Positions 10,346 through 21,720 of a stretch of 64,000 nucleotides of DNA are shown here, piece after piece (positions within the stretch are counted from its first letter, which is position 1; the number at the start of each line of letters is the position of its first letter). The DNA lies in assembly GCF_033807575.1 (NCBI RefSeq), contig NC_084710.1, positions 17,712,357 through 17,776,356 of the forward strand, read 5' to 3'. The notes below the pieces were generated by a model. It searched no databases and was not told where the DNA came from. It saw only the letters and a list, made by a program, of their open reading frames with translations. The stretch is from Cydia pomonella (lineage: Eukaryota > Arthropoda > Insecta > Lepidoptera > Tortricidae). A program made the position numbers and the translations under genes.

Positions 10346-11063
10346 GTTTGCAGTTCCTAAAAGCCATTGCTGAAAGGATGTGTAGCTGTCATATACAAAA
10401 ACAATGGGTAGACAGTCTCAAAGGGTATGTCTTATGATAAATAGTTTCATGCCGCAGTAAAATAATGTGATTTGTAGTATTTAGTTTTAAAATATATTTT
10501 TATAATGTGTATGCTAATCTTAAGGTATTTATCTATGGGCCGCTAGTTGCCTGAAATAAATTATGATAGATAGACGGATAGATGGGGTGTTCTAAGAGAA
10601 AGTCGCTTTGAAAATGCTTTTGTCTTGTATGGCAGCTTCCTCAATCAACTGCGTAAGCTCGAGAAAATACTGCCAAAAGGCTAGGCTAGATAATAAGTTT
10701 TTATAAAAGAAACATGTCTTTATGGGACCCATAACATTGAAGCAATACAAAAGTTAGAAATGAGAGTCAAATCTGACAATCGTTATCTACGCACGAAACG
10801 CCCCTTATTAAATGATACTTGATCGTGACGTCATGATTAAGTTTAATACGTTTTATTTGCATTGCATTTACAAAAAGAGGAGCTTTCGAGTTTCGAGGAT
10901 TATGTTTTTAAAATACGTGTATATTACGTAGGTTTGTTTGTATTGATTTTTTGATTCTAGAAATAATAGTTGTATAACCTTAATATGTATGTAGAGCAGT
11001 AAATTCAATATTACTATACAGTATATCCAAAAAGAGCGCTATGATAAGTAAAAGTTCCTTTTT
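10346..11063. other. Unassigned spacer
   Basis: Part of it (about 10710-10830, with GTTAGAAATGAG and AAACGCCCCTTATTAAA) resembles 51950-52060, so it probably holds a decayed repeat. No gene is seen. Confidence 0.35.
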
Positions 11064-11265
11064 AGGGTTCAGTACCCAAAGGGTAAAACGGGAGCCTATT
11101 ACTAAGACTCCGCTGTCAGTACGTCTATCCGTCTGTCACCAGGCTGTATCTCGTAAATCGTGATAGTTAGTTGATATTTTCACAGATGATGTATTACTGT
11201 TGCCGCAATAACAACAAATACTACGGTACCCTAGATGGGCGAGTCCGGCTCGCATTTGTCTGGTA
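11064..11265 (+). repeat. AGGGTTCAGTACCC repeat, compact copy
   Basis: Same family as 8829-9222 without the nested insertion: AGGGTTCAGTACCCAAAGGG, CACCAGGCTGTATCTCGTAA and a closing GCGAGTCCGGCTCGC palindrome. It directly precedes the minisatellite. Confidence 0.75.
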
Positions 11266-11271
11266 TTATTT

Positions 11272-12608
11272 AAATATAGGAGGCAAATGAGGAAAGCCCA
11301 TGAACAGAGGTCGTACCTATCATAGGATAAGTAGATATATATGTACAAAGAAACAGCGGTATGTTAAGAAGATTTTTTTTTTATAGTAGGCAAACGAGCA
11401 GAGCCCATGAACAGAGGTCATACTCTTATCATAGAATTGGTAGATATGTACAAAGAAACAGCGCTATGTTAAGTAGAAGTATTTTTTTAAATACAGGAGG
11501 CAAACTAGCAGAGCCCATGAACAGAGGTCGTATCATAAGATTTGTAGATATGTACATAGAAATGGCGCTATGTTAAGTAGAAGTATTTTTTTAAATATAG
11601 GAGGCAAATGAGCAGAGCCCATGAACAGAGGTTGTATCATAGGATAAGTAGATATGTACAAAGAAATGGCACTATGTTAAGTAGATTTTTTTTTTTTTAA
11701 ATATAGGAGGCAAACGAGCAGAGCCCACGAACAGAGCTCGTATCAGAAGATTTATAGAGATGTACAAAGGAATGGCGTTATGTTAAGTAGAAGTATTTTT
11801 TTTAATATAGGAGGCAAACGAGCAGAACCCATGAACAGAGCTCATATCATAAGATTTGTAGAGATGTACAAAGGAATGGCGTTATGTTAAGTAGAAGTAT
11901 TTTTTTAAATACTGGAGGCAAACGAGCAGAGCCCATGAACAGAGGTCGTATCATAAGATTTGTAGATATGTACATAGAAATGGCGCTATGTTAAGTAGAA
12001 GTATTTTTTTAAATATAGGAGGCAAATGAGCAGAGCCCATGAACAGAGGTTGTATCATAGGATAAGTAGATATGTACAAAGAAATGGCACTATGTTAAGT
12101 AGAATTTTTTTTTTTTTTTAATATAGGAGACAAACGAGCAGAGCCCACGAACAGAGCTCGAATCAGAAGATTTATAGAGATGTACAAAGGAATGGCGTTA
12201 TGTTAAGTAGAAGTATTTTTTTTAATATAGGAGGCAAACGAGCAGAACCCATGAACAGAGCTCATATCATAAGATTTGTAGAGATGTACAAAGGAATGGC
12301 GTTATGTTAAGTAGAAGTATTTTTTTAAATACAGGAGGCAAACGAGCAGAGCCCATGAACAGAGGTCGTATCTTAAGATTTGTAGATATGTACATAGAAA
12401 TGGCGCTATGTTAAGTAGAAGTATTTTTTTAAATATAGGAGGCATAAGATCAGAGCCCATGAACAGAGCTCGTATCAGAAGATTTATAGAGATGTACAAA
12501 GGAATGGCGTTATGTTAAGTAGAAGTATTTTTTTAAATATAGGAGGCAAACGAGCAGAACCCATGAACAGAGCTCATATCATAAGATTTGTAGAGATGTA
12601 CAAAGGAA
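11272..12608. repeat. Minisatellite, about 104-110 bp x 13, with higher-order pattern
   Basis: The phrase AGGCAAA (or a one-base variant) recurs at 11281, 11388, 11498, 11602, 11708, 11812, 11916, 12020, 12128, 12232, 12336, 12440 and 12544. The unit runs AGGAGGCAAACGAGCAGAGC, CCATGAACAGAGG, a TATCATAAGATTTGTAGA part, GGCGCTATGTTAAGTAGAAG and a T-run. Four unit types (A, B, C, D) repeat in order from 11498, giving a period of about 418 bp, and the last B is missing. The unit resembles the start of a lepidopteran dispersed repeat (GGAGGCAAACGAGCAGAC...), from which it probably arose. Confidence 0.92.
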
Positions 12609-12665
12609 TGTATGACCTATTATTCACCTCGTAAATTATTTGCAGGTGACTAAATAAACACCCTG
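12609..12665 (-). mobile_element. Right half of a TA-flanked MITE
   Basis: It reads TATGACCTATTATTCACCTC, then ATTTGCAGGTGACTAAAT and ACACCCTGTA. This matches the right end of the complete element at 24486-24727. Its other half is missing, and the minisatellite ends exactly where it begins. Confidence 0.7.
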
Positions 12666-14340
12666 TATATATTTGTTGTTGTATCAACAAATCAAGCATT
12701 TACATTTAAAAAGTGAGTGACATTTAATTAAGTGGAACTGCTGATGAAGACCAGACGGAACACCTCAACTACGCGTATTTCACGTTTGGCGATATCTTCT
12801 TCGTTGAGATTGTTCTGCAAGTTATTTTTTAAGCTTCATTTTAGTCAAGATCTATTTCTGATAATGGATCCCAGGAATAATGGATGAAACTCTTCAAATA
12901 TTTTACATATAGTATCTTTTTATATTTGCATTTAAACAGTGCTATTTGGTGAAACGTGTTCATGAAGATTAGAATATAACTTCTCCTTGACAAGTATTTT
13001 ACGAGTTAGGGCTTAAGTATATTATATGGGCTTACCTATGGGCTATTGTTTTTCATTCAATAGTTTACATATGTGAAAGAGAAAGTATAACAATATGCTT
13101 GTTAGACTAAAATAGCTTTAGTTTTGTTAATTTCAAAAACTTAGTAGGTGATAATTATAACATAGGTATAGAATCTTCAAAAATAAAACAGTAGATACAA
13201 AGCAGGTGTTATTGGCCCGTCTTTATATAGAAAATCGATGGCATGATTCCTAGGAACAGATCTTCGTATGTGATATAGTTTCAAACTTTCCCATACTGAA
13301 CGATCTAAATAGGCCACCATGTATACCCTACGGAACATTTTATTTCGTTGGATGAATTTAGGGTGTAGGGGAGAAACTACCCAATTATGAGCTACTTACT
13401 GAAAACTATCATTAATAGACAATTGTAAGGATATTTAACATTGCCAAAATAAGGTTAAAGGTGCCCTCTAGTAGTACTTAGTCGATATTGTGATACAATG
13501 AATGGTATTATAAACATTTTTCTTTTTTCATATACTATGGACATTCCTCGATGGCACCAAGCTGCAACTGGAAAGCGATGATCACACGGCAAATAAAATC
13601 GTGAAGACTGTAGCAGCCACGTCTAAGGAGGATGAATGTATCCACATTCAATATTTTTTGTTTGATATGTAAAAATGCACGTCAATAAGGTGGCAAACTA
13701 TTATTAACAGAGACCGGAATTATTGTGGCATTCTTGAACTGTCATGAGAGTTCTCATTTATCGACTTCGGGTACACATATATCGATACAACGTAGAACAC
13801 AAAATATTAAAAAGTTATAAAGTTAATGGATATTTGACTGTAAAAGAAGTAACTGCTTTTTTTCATTTCTTTTTACTTATTAAAAAATATCTCTATAGTT
13901 AGGGAGTACAAGTCCAGTAAGGGTTGCTAGATAGCATCTCTCCAGCAACTCTTACTGAGTTTCAACATAATTACTTATATTTTCAAGAAATGAGAGGGGT
14001 AAAAAAATATAACTAACCATATTATTCTCAAAATGTTGGATTGTTTTAAGCATGACATCAGTGGAATACATTTTGAGCGCTGGGATTCGGTGGTTAACAG
14101 TCATAGTCGGTCTTTCGCATGTATTGCCTTTATTCTTTAAAAACGGATGGGAAAGTTACTTACATTTTATTCACAAGAAATGCAAAGTAATTTAATCATT
14201 CAAATTTTGAAATATTTTATCACCTAGGAATGTAAAATTAACGACGACGACGACTTGTGATGATTTTGAAGTTTAAATATTTTTTGGCGTTGGTGTGGTA
14301 ATTATACATTAATTCATAATGAGTTCAATTATTCACAACC
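12666..14340. other. Long unassigned stretch
   Basis: AT-rich with no reading frame above background. A small imperfect hairpin lies near 13917-13960 (AGTAAGGGTTGCT and AGCAACTCTTACT). No RNA gene or complete element was recognised. Confidence 0.45.
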
Positions 14341-14525
14341 AGTGGCAGTAAATTAAAACACGATCGAAAGGAGTGTTTTAAATCGAAACGAGTTGCCAAT
14401 TATCTATTCGCACATATACAACGTTTTACAGTACATATGGCACTTTAAATTTTCGACATAGGCGCGTAAAGTGCCAATTAACGCCCTAGTGCGGTAAAGT
14501 AGTACCATATGTACTATAAAAAATG
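14341..14525 (+). repeat. Dispersed repeat, second copy of 5232-5419
   Basis: It shares TAAATTAAAACACGA, GAGTGTTTTAAATCGA, CAACGTTTTACAGTACAT and CTAGTGCGGTAAAGTAG with the earlier copy, in the same order. Confidence 0.8.
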
Positions 14526-14816
14526 TTGTTTCAGTCGTTAGAAAAAATTGTTTAACCCTCGTGTCTTCAAACCCCCGAAACGCTCAAGATTTACACTTCT
14601 CTAAAATACATAACTGTTTTAGCCAAAAATATTAACTGTTGAACTATATTGAAGGCCCGGTTCACATTGAGTGGCTGCACCACTGTGCACATACAAAGTT
14701 TATTCTAACTGTAACTTTTTTGACCACATTATTTTCAATATTTCTCGATTTTTAGCGAGGTAAATTTTTTTTGATGTCATGTACCAAATAATACAAAAAA
14801 GGTACTAAAACTGGGA

Positions 14817-14898
14817 GTAAGCGTCAGGATGTCAGGACCATGATAGCTATTTATATCGTTATAAATAGCTATCATGGTCCTGACATCCTGACACTTAC
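14817..14898. repeat. Near-perfect hairpin
   Basis: The arms 14823-14855 and 14860-14892 are exact reverse complements (33 of 33 bp) around a 4-nt loop. After one mismatch, five more pairs extend the stem to 14817-14898. An RNA copy from either strand would form a stable stem. The perfect pairing is unlike ordinary animal microRNA precursors and fits a young foldback element or a source of double-stranded RNA better. Confidence 0.92.
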
Positions 14899-14918
14899 GA
14901 TACTACAATACAGTAAGG

Positions 14919-15288
14919 GCTATAACCGCGAACCACTTTATTAGTTCATCTATTCGCCTCTCTATCACTGCGCGATCTTTCTTTGTGCGAAAGAGAGGCA
15001 CATAGGCTTCCCCTTCCCCCTGACGAAATTATGCGTTCCACGTCTTAATCATTAATTTAAGAACAATAAAACATACGAAGAGTATTATTGTATTATTTCA
15101 GTAGTTACAGTAATAATAGGCATAAAATAGGGAATATTACGCAAAACTCTGCGTAGAGGGCGTTACTAACGCACACGGGGCCTACCGCGAAATGGAAAAT
15201 CTAAATTGTGGTTTCTGCCTCCATCATTCTTGCATATTCGATAGACAGAGAGGCAGATAGGTAACGAAATTTCGTTTCGCGTTAGACC
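14919..15288. mobile_element. Two diverged relatives of the CTACCGCGAA foldback family
   Basis: At 15177-15288 the ends GGGGCCTACCGCGAA and TTCGTTTCGCGTTAGACC face each other, with inner arms GCCTC and AGAGAGGC. At 14919-15013 GCTATAACCGCGAACCAC with CGCCTCTC and GAGAGGC looks like a second decayed copy. The interiors differ from the 110-bp family, so this may be a sister subfamily. Confidence 0.5.
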
Positions 15289-16045
15289 ATCTGTAACCAA
15301 AATGCCTTGATGCATCAAATGCCATAGTGAAAACTTGTCAAAAAACTGTTTAAGGCATAGTATGCATAAGTTACTCTCAGGTTTATAATACTGCTAGTGC
15401 TGCTCTCTACAGCCTGAAAAAATGTATGGCCTATCTATTTCAGGAGAATGCATCGTACGCGAGCAGTTAGCAATAATATCGCCAACGACAGATTGCAAAT
15501 GAAATATAGGCACCTTTATGAGTAATTCAATAACTGCACTGAAATATGATGTTCGTACTCTCTGCAGGCAGATTTACAGAAGATCAGTTGGACTCTAAAT
15601 TAAGTAAAAGAAATAGTTTCCCGTAATCTACAAATTTATTAACGAGATATTTCATTATATATAACTTCGTACGAAATGAAAAGTAATACGTGGGAATATG
15701 AGAAAAAATTAGTATATTTATATTAATTTATAACCTACATGCTCATTAATGAATAATTTTTACAAGCAGTAACATTACTAGATATCTCATTTAATATAAT
15801 CCGACTAAATTACATTTCCGCAACACCTCCGTATTTCACAAAATAAATCAAGACATTATGCAACTTATATAATTTTGACGTATATATCCGAGTCGCCCGT
15901 GTTGCGACCGTTGCGACTTTCATGTAGTAACACCTAACATGGAAAAGTAAATAATAAAGACTGAATCTTCACGGATACCGCGTTGTTCGGGAAATATATA
16001 TAGGTCAAATAAATACTTAACTAAGTCGCTTGTAATAAACCTTGC
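15289..16045. other. Unassigned spacer
   Basis: AT-rich, with nothing supported. Confidence 0.4.
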
Positions 16046-16175
16046 GTAGATAGATAGATAGATAGATGTATAAATAGAATACTCTTTATTGAAACACCTC
16101 AGTAAAAAGATACAAAAGAAAATAAAAAACAAACAATTGATTAAATGTAGAGGCAGACAACAGGCGGCTACGTAA
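16046..16175 (-). repeat. LINE 3' tail with (TAGA)n
   Basis: Read on the minus strand it gives GAGGTGTTTCAATAAAGAGT followed by a (CTAT)n run (plus-strand TAGA repeats at 16046-16068). A polyadenylation-like signal followed by a short simple repeat is the usual 3' end of several insect LINEs. No coding part is attached. Confidence 0.55.
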
Positions 16176-16672
16176 CGACTTATATATACTTATAGTACGT
16201 TATTCTTTTGTTATATAATTTATTTCATTGTCAATAATATGATAATCCGACAATATGTACGAAACGGCAGTATTTAGTTCTTAAAGCTCTGCTTCTTCTG
16301 AACATTTTTTTATTCCACTTCATTTACTATTAAAGTTGGTAACAAATTCTTAGGCAACTTGTCTGGCGCTATCAACTATCTCAAGTAAAATGTGGAGCCA
16401 GCGTGACTAAAAAAATATAAGTACTATTTTTTTATTGCTTTCCACAAAACCGGCAATATGTAGAATTGTGTAGCTTTATTTACAGAAATTTGGTTTCATA
16501 TAGAGATTGGCAGTCATTGTTAATTAACTTCTCTCTGCGCCGAGTAAAATATAACCCGACCAAGTAATGTATTGGCTATACCATCCATATTTAACAAACA
16601 AATTTATGACGTTTTGTAACCTTCTTATTTTGGCAAATATATACCGACACATCCGAGCATGCACATTGCGAA
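16176..16672. other. Unassigned spacer
   Basis: No element boundaries recognised. Overlapping open frames on both strands near 16524-16769 run into the foldback repeat that follows and look accidental. Confidence 0.4.
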
Positions 16673-16803
16673 GGGTGGTATTCTGGTTTTTCATCTTTCC
16701 AATATCTTGGTCCAATGTGTATTTGCGTCTGACATTTTGCTTAATGAGAGAGTGAGACGCAATGCACATTGGACAAAGATCTTAGACTAGTGGAATATCA
16801 CCC
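16673..16803. mobile_element. Foldback MITE
   Basis: GGGTGGTATTCT with TCCAATGTGTATTTGCGTCT on the left is mirrored by AGACGCAATGCACATTGGAC and GGAATATCACCC on the right, giving imperfect arms of nearly 60 bp. Confidence 0.7.
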
Positions 16804-16804
16804 G

Positions 16805-17000
16805 AAAGGAAGAATTGAGTCACCGGGTGGCCCGGAGGCTCCGGGAAGTCCGATTTTTGCTCATAGCATGACCGGCTAGTCTCCGGTCCGAGCCCGCACC
16901 GGGCCACTACAGAGCTCCGGTGATGACGTAATGCTTTCCATAGAAAACGAAGCGCCGGAAGCTCCGGCCCGGCCCTGCCCCTGTGTAGCGTGAGTCGACC
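16805..17000. repeat. GC-rich dispersed repeat (copy 2, inverted)
   Basis: It contains GGTGGCCCGGAGGCTCCGGG, GGAAGCTCCGGCCCGGCCC and a closing TGTAGCGTGAGTCGACC. The end matches the start of 4520-4740 in opposite orientation. The GC content is far above that of the neighbours. Confidence 0.6.
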
Positions 17001-17335
17001 TTAATATGTAGGTATTGTGTTAAGCAGGGCTCGGCACCGGTATTGAAATACCCGTACCTTTATGTTATTTCATTCAAAAACGGTTAATTAATGGAACTAA
17101 AGGAATTCCTTGCCGGCAAGGAGAGGGGACGAAATTGTATTATTTGCTGAGAAGAATATTATAAATTATAATACCGGATAAACTCAGACTTTTGAAAGAA
17201 GTAGTAATACTTACTATTTCTATCTTGTTTCGATATTTTCAAAGTAGCCGGTTAATTTCGTTCCACGGAAATAAAAGATATGTCAAGTTCTTTAACAGTT
17301 AATCGCTAACCGAAACGAAATTAAATTGTTTAAAC

Positions 17336-17585
17336 AGATGTCAATCATAATGAAAAAATCAACGATGATCACAAATCTGGTCTGGTCAATGTGGGACTCG
17401 AATCCACATCTTTGGACTGCCGGTCCAATGCGTTACCAATTGCGCCAGCTGACCATCCGTCATTCACCGCGAATTTAACCATTGCAACTGTGACAACGTC
17501 ACTAGAACATCAAAGATGTGGTTTCGAGTCCCACGTTGATCAGAGTTGATCGTCATTGGTTTTTTCATTGTGATTGACATATGTA
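17336..17585. mobile_element. Foldback element carrying a tRNA-like sequence, nested in the hAT-like element
   Basis: The left arm (GATGTCAATCATAATGAAAA and CAATGTGGGACTCGAATCC) is repeated in inverted form on the right (GGTTTCGAGTCCCACGTTGA and TTTTTTCATTGTGATTGACA). The arms are about 90 bp with scattered mismatches. Both arms include part of the tRNA-like sequence, so the foldback contains the T-arm region twice in opposite orientation. Confidence 0.75.
17383..17454 (-). pseudogene. tRNA-like sequence (tRNA pseudogene or SINE head)
   Basis: On the minus strand 72 nt can be drawn as a cloverleaf. GGTCAG pairs with TTGACC, the D-arm region is TGGCGCAATTGGTAACGC, and a perfect anticodon stem TTGGA/TCCAA is followed by a T-arm GTGGATTCGAGTCCCAC. 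The anticodon loop CCGGCAG has C instead of the near-universal U before the anticodon, and there are mismatches in the acceptor and T stems. It is unlikely to be a working tRNA. It is most likely the remnant of a tRNA or a tRNA-derived SINE head captured by the foldback element. Confidence 0.6.
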
Positions 17586-17877
17586 TATACAATTTATAGA
17601 TTGTAATGTGGTACGTTCCACAATAAAAAAGGAAAATAAATATTTACATTTAAGGAAACGAAATTCTTTTCGTTCCCGGGTGAATGAACGAAAACGGTTT
17701 GAAAATTAATACGGTTTCCGAGCCCTGGCGTAAAAATAGTGTAGTGGGTTTAGGACGCAGTATAGGGTGTTTTTAGTTATACAATACCTACTCAGCGAGG
17801 CATTTAAGTCGATCATATTACAGACGAATGAAACAAGAAGGCTAATTCTCGCGGTTTCTCCAATCAGCGCACTTTAG

Positions 17878-18012
17878 CCCCATTTAGACGGATCAAGAAC
17901 TTTTATGCGATTTTCGCTACATTGCTGTATTTGGTCGATCAACTGAATTCAATGAACTCTAGTTAGCAATGTGCCGAATATTTCATGCAAATTCTTGGGC
18001 CGAACAAAGGGG
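17878..18012. mobile_element. Imperfect foldback MITE
   Basis: CCCCATTTAGACGGATCAAG with TTTTCGCTACATTGC on the left is mirrored by GCAATGTGCCGAATATT and TTCTTGGGCCGAACAAAGGG on the right. It is non-coding. Confidence 0.6.
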
Positions 18013-19875
18013 ATGAAACTGAGACCTGCTGCGTTAGTTACGCCATTTGTCAATATAGATCGTGTCATTCAGGACAACGCTTACCTTGACTCCTAATGTC
18101 ATGATATTAAGAGGAAAGTATAAGCTTTGCGATCCTTTCCGAACGTACGTACATTTTTTAATCGGAAACGGTTTCCACTAACTTCAGCATAATATATTCT
18201 AGGTTAAACCTGTAAATCTGCGCATTATCGTGGATGAAACGAACTACGAGTATAACGTTCACATTGGAGGAATGCGGTTTTGTGTAGGCGTTGTTTTATT
18301 CGTCCATGATTGTAGGTACTAAGGAACCAACACAAAAATACTGGTATGATCTATTTATGTACCTCGCTGACAAACAATAAACATACAACATAAATAATAT
18401 TAAGATTAGAATGTAAAGGCTTTTAGACATATTACAGACAACCCCCTTACTATTTGATTTGAGATGCTACAAAATTTAATAAACAATAAATATATTTGTA
18501 CCACCATTCCAAGCATTGTTACCAAATTAAACGTCAGTCAGGAACATTCTAAACTCATAAACAAATCTTTAAAACAACATTTCGACGACTTCATAATAAC
18601 CAGTAATGTGCGCTCTCTGAACACACAAATTTGATATAGACATCACGACCACGGGTACTGGATCTTGAATAGCAAGCGACGTTTAACGAAGGGAATGCAC
18701 AGAAAAGCAATTAATGAATATTTTGTACCCGAGAGCGACAAGGCAAGTTAGATGAATTTAGTTTGTCGCAGGGGATTGTTCGAAGCGGTTTGCGGTCGGC
18801 ATAAAGAACCAGATTGCCTGATTGTTTTACAAAAATGCATTTTGTTTGCATTGAAAATATTAAGTTAGATTAAAATCTCGAGGACATTTCTGAGACATAT
18901 GCAGCCAAAATATAATCGGTAACTACCTACAGCGAAAGTGTCAGGTCTCGTTCATAAGAGAGTTTCGCCATCTTGAAATATCTATTCCTTTCTAGTTCAC
19001 GATTTGTGGCGTCCGTGTAGATGTCTACGAAGATATTCAACAAAGTTACTGTAAAATACCAACGTAAGAGTAGTTTCAAACCTATTGCATAGTATTTGAT
19101 AAATACAACTCTAGAGAGGAAAACAGGAGAGATAAACAGGTTATTCGCAGATAAAATAGCTTGGACAAGTGTATTTTTCATCAATATCCTTATAGGGATA
19201 ATCCATTTATAATTAATATATCCCATCTGATTGGATTATAAGTGCGTGCTACACACATTTACGAGTATTTTAGTATTGTTGGAGAAAGCGGTTGCATGTG
19301 AATAAATATAAATCCAACCAATCTAGCACGTTCAATTTTTATTAATTTCATTTGATAATTCGACCACTTAATTTCACTGTTATTATTAGAACAAAAACTT
19401 AATTTAAATGAGCTCGGATAATTAATTCCAACGCCAATTAGAGCGAGGACAATGATTCGTATCCGGATTAATGGTGATTTTCAGCTATATTGAAAAAGTT
19501 ATCCGGTATTATGTCAACCTACGCTTTGTGAATAAAATAATAGGCTTCTGAAATAATAGGCTTTGTAATATGTACTATCAAACAACTCGATTCCTGACCC
19601 ACTATGAAACCTTTACACATTTACTACTTTATTGGCATAACATACCGTGAAAACGTTCTATTTTGGGTCACAAATAATTAGAAGGCCGGAAAAGCAAAGT
19701 ACTAGCCGTCCGCTTCAAGTTAGCCATTACTTCACCCCCGTACCACTCCGCAACCAAGGCCCGCGTAGTAAGTACTGTACCGAGTGTAGCGTCACTACGT
19801 AGCGGCGAACTCGAAGTGAGTAGTATTAAAAAGAGCCACAATAATTATTAATTTTTATTTAATTTTTATTTTATT
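18013..19875. other. Long unassigned stretch
   Basis: AT-rich, with no convincing exon, RNA gene or element. A 99-codon open frame at 18927-19226 on the minus strand shows no recognisable family and no codon or context support. Confidence 0.45.
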
Positions 19876-20035
19876 ATTGAGTAAGGTTGCCAGAGCTCAA
19901 CGAGGGGGGGGGCGGGTTTAGGGTCGGCAACGCGCATGTAACTCCTCTGGAGTTGCAGGCGTACATAGGCTACGGAGACTGCTTACCATCAGGCGGGCCG
20001 TATGCTTGTTTCCCACCAACGTAGTATATAAAAAA
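19876..20035 (+). repeat. Poly(A)-ended retro-repeat copy
   Basis: GAGTAAGGTTGCCAGAGCTC through CTCTGGAGTTGCAGGCGTAC to GTAGTATATAAAAAAAAATT, with the A-rich end at the right. Same family as 3325, 8985, 26880 and 30765. Confidence 0.8.
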
Positions 20036-20126
20036 AAATTAAGCACTATGTTTTGGAACAATAACGGATTTCAATTCAATTAGTCATTCTGGGCTCGCGC
20101 GGCTCTGATGTTCGTAAAACATTTTT

Positions 20127-21273
20127 AGGGTTCCGTAGCCAAATGGCAATAAACGGAACCCTTATAGATTCGTCATGTCCGTCTGTCTGTCCGATTATGT
20201 CACAGCCACTTTTTTCCGAAACTATAAGAGCTATACTGTTCAAACTTGGTAAGTAGATGTATTCTATGAACCGCATTAAGATGTTTACACAAAAATAGAA
20301 AAAAAAAAACAATAAATTTTGGGGGTTCCCCATACTTAGAACTGAAACTCAAAAAATCTTTTTTCATCAAACCCATACGTGTAGGATATCTATGGATAGG
20401 TCTTTAAAAATGATATTCATGTTTCTAATATCATTTTTTTCTAAACTGAATAGTTTGCGCGAGAGACACTTCCAAAGTGTTTCTTTTATTAAGAAACAAA
20501 CGGTCGTTTACAATATGCGGTATTATTAACTATTGCATTTTAAAGCTAGACCTACGGTTTCCTTAATTAAATATAAGAGTGCTAGATTTTAAACAGTTTT
20601 TTTTTTTGCTACATAGCATCTGAGTTTTATATATGTATATATAGTTACTGAACAATTATAATAAATTCTAAGCTTACTTAAATACCTGCAGAGTTAAGTA
20701 CTACAATTATATATTGAGGTTTCTAATATCATTTTTTTCTTAACTGAATAGTTTGCGCGAGAGACACTTCCAAAGTGGTAAAATGTGTGTGTGTGTGTGT
20801 CCCCCCCCTGTTACTTCTAAAATAACAGAATGAAAAATCTAAAAAATATATATGATATACATTGCCATGCAAACTTCCACCGAAAATTGGTTTGAACCAG
20901 ATCTAGTAAGTAGTTTTTTTTTAATACATCATCTAATTTAAACAAAATTTTTTTTTTTCATCAAACCCATACGTGTGGGATATCCATGGATAGGTCTTCA
21001 AAAATGATATTCATGTTTCTAATATCATTTTTTTTCTAAACTGAATAGTTTGCGCGAGAGACACTTCCAAAGTGAAAAAATGTGTCCCCCCCCCCCTGTA
21101 ATTTCTAAAATAACCGAATGAAAAATCTAAAAAAATATATGATATACATTCCCATGCAAACTTCCACCGAAAATTGGTTTGAACGAGATCTAGTAAGTAG
21201 TTTTTTTTTAATACGTCATTAATGGTACGGAACCCTTCATGGGCGAGTCCGACTCGCACTTGGCCGCTTTTTG
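20127..21273 (+). repeat. AGGGTTCCGTAGCC repeat, long form with repeated inner modules
   Basis: It starts AGGGTTCCGTAGCCAAATGG and ends with GGGCGAGTCCGACTCGCAC and TTGGCCGC. Inside, a module with CCCATACGTGTGGGATATC, CTAATATCATTTTTTTC and GTTTGCGCGAGAGACACTTC occurs near 20370-20480 and 20960-21075, with a partial copy at 20720-20780. A second module (ATGCAAACTTCCACCGAAAA) occurs twice. A (GT)n run lies near 20786-20801. The same family is found at 34873-35390 and 51160-51890. Confidence 0.82.
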
Positions 21274-21465
21274 TAAAGATATTTCATTTATTGGAAGGTT
21301 TAAAATTGATTTGGTTTTCACCTAGAATAATGCACGGTGTTTAAAGATATTTTATGGTCTTATTTTTCTAAACCCTTGGGTGTTCGATGGATCGTTATAC
21401 TCGTGATATTAGAAAAATCGCAAGTCATTATAGTTACTCAAGTATGAGCACCTGGATAGGTACAG

Positions 21466-21575
21466 AGGGCCTACCGCGAACCACGTTCGACGTGTTGCCT
21501 CTGTGTCGCACTTGTAAATTTGTACATATGTGTGACAGGGTGGCAACACGTCGAACGTGGTTCGCGGTAGGCCCA
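21466..21575. mobile_element. Foldback MITE (copy 3)
   Basis: 110 bp with ends AGGGCCTACCGCGAACC and GGTTCGCGGTAGGCCCA. CAG precedes and CTG follows the element, so the flanks agree with a CWG-type target, although they are complementary and not identical. Confidence 0.85.
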
Positions 21576-21619
21576 CTGAAGAGAAACTTCTTTATGGTAA
21601 TATTTTAGATATTAATATC

Positions 21620-21720
21620 TAAGAGGAAAGAGGACGGCCAATTCTCCATACAAACGTAATCCCCATTTTCCTTTCTGGATATTGACACTATAGAAAATAT
21701 TTATACATAATTTGATGTAT
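21620..21720 (+). repeat. Dispersed repeat fragment (GTCCCCATTTTCC family)
   Basis: Shares TTCTCCATACAAACGTAATC, CCCCATTTTCC and TTACATAATTTGATGTA-like phrases with 26095-26270 and with the left end at 5108. Confidence 0.65.

Larger units (their letters stand above)
17025..17727. mobile_element. hAT-like non-autonomous element
   Basis: The ends CAGGGCTCGG and CCGAGCCCTG are inverted copies, extended by related ACCGGT and ACGGTTT. The CAG start and CTG finish are typical of hAT ends. The flanking octamers GTGTTAAG and GCGTAAAA match at five of eight positions, as expected of an old 8-bp duplication. No transposase is present. A separate foldback with a tRNA-like sequence lies in the middle. 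Confidence 0.65.

Noticed and set aside
10045..10367. Two overlapping open frames of 97 and 94 codons on opposite strands
   Set aside because: Both lie in a dispersed repeat. Overlap on both strands in GC-richer sequence is expected by chance.
11136..12499. Open frames inside the minisatellite
   Set aside because: They are produced by repetition of the unit and break at unit length changes.
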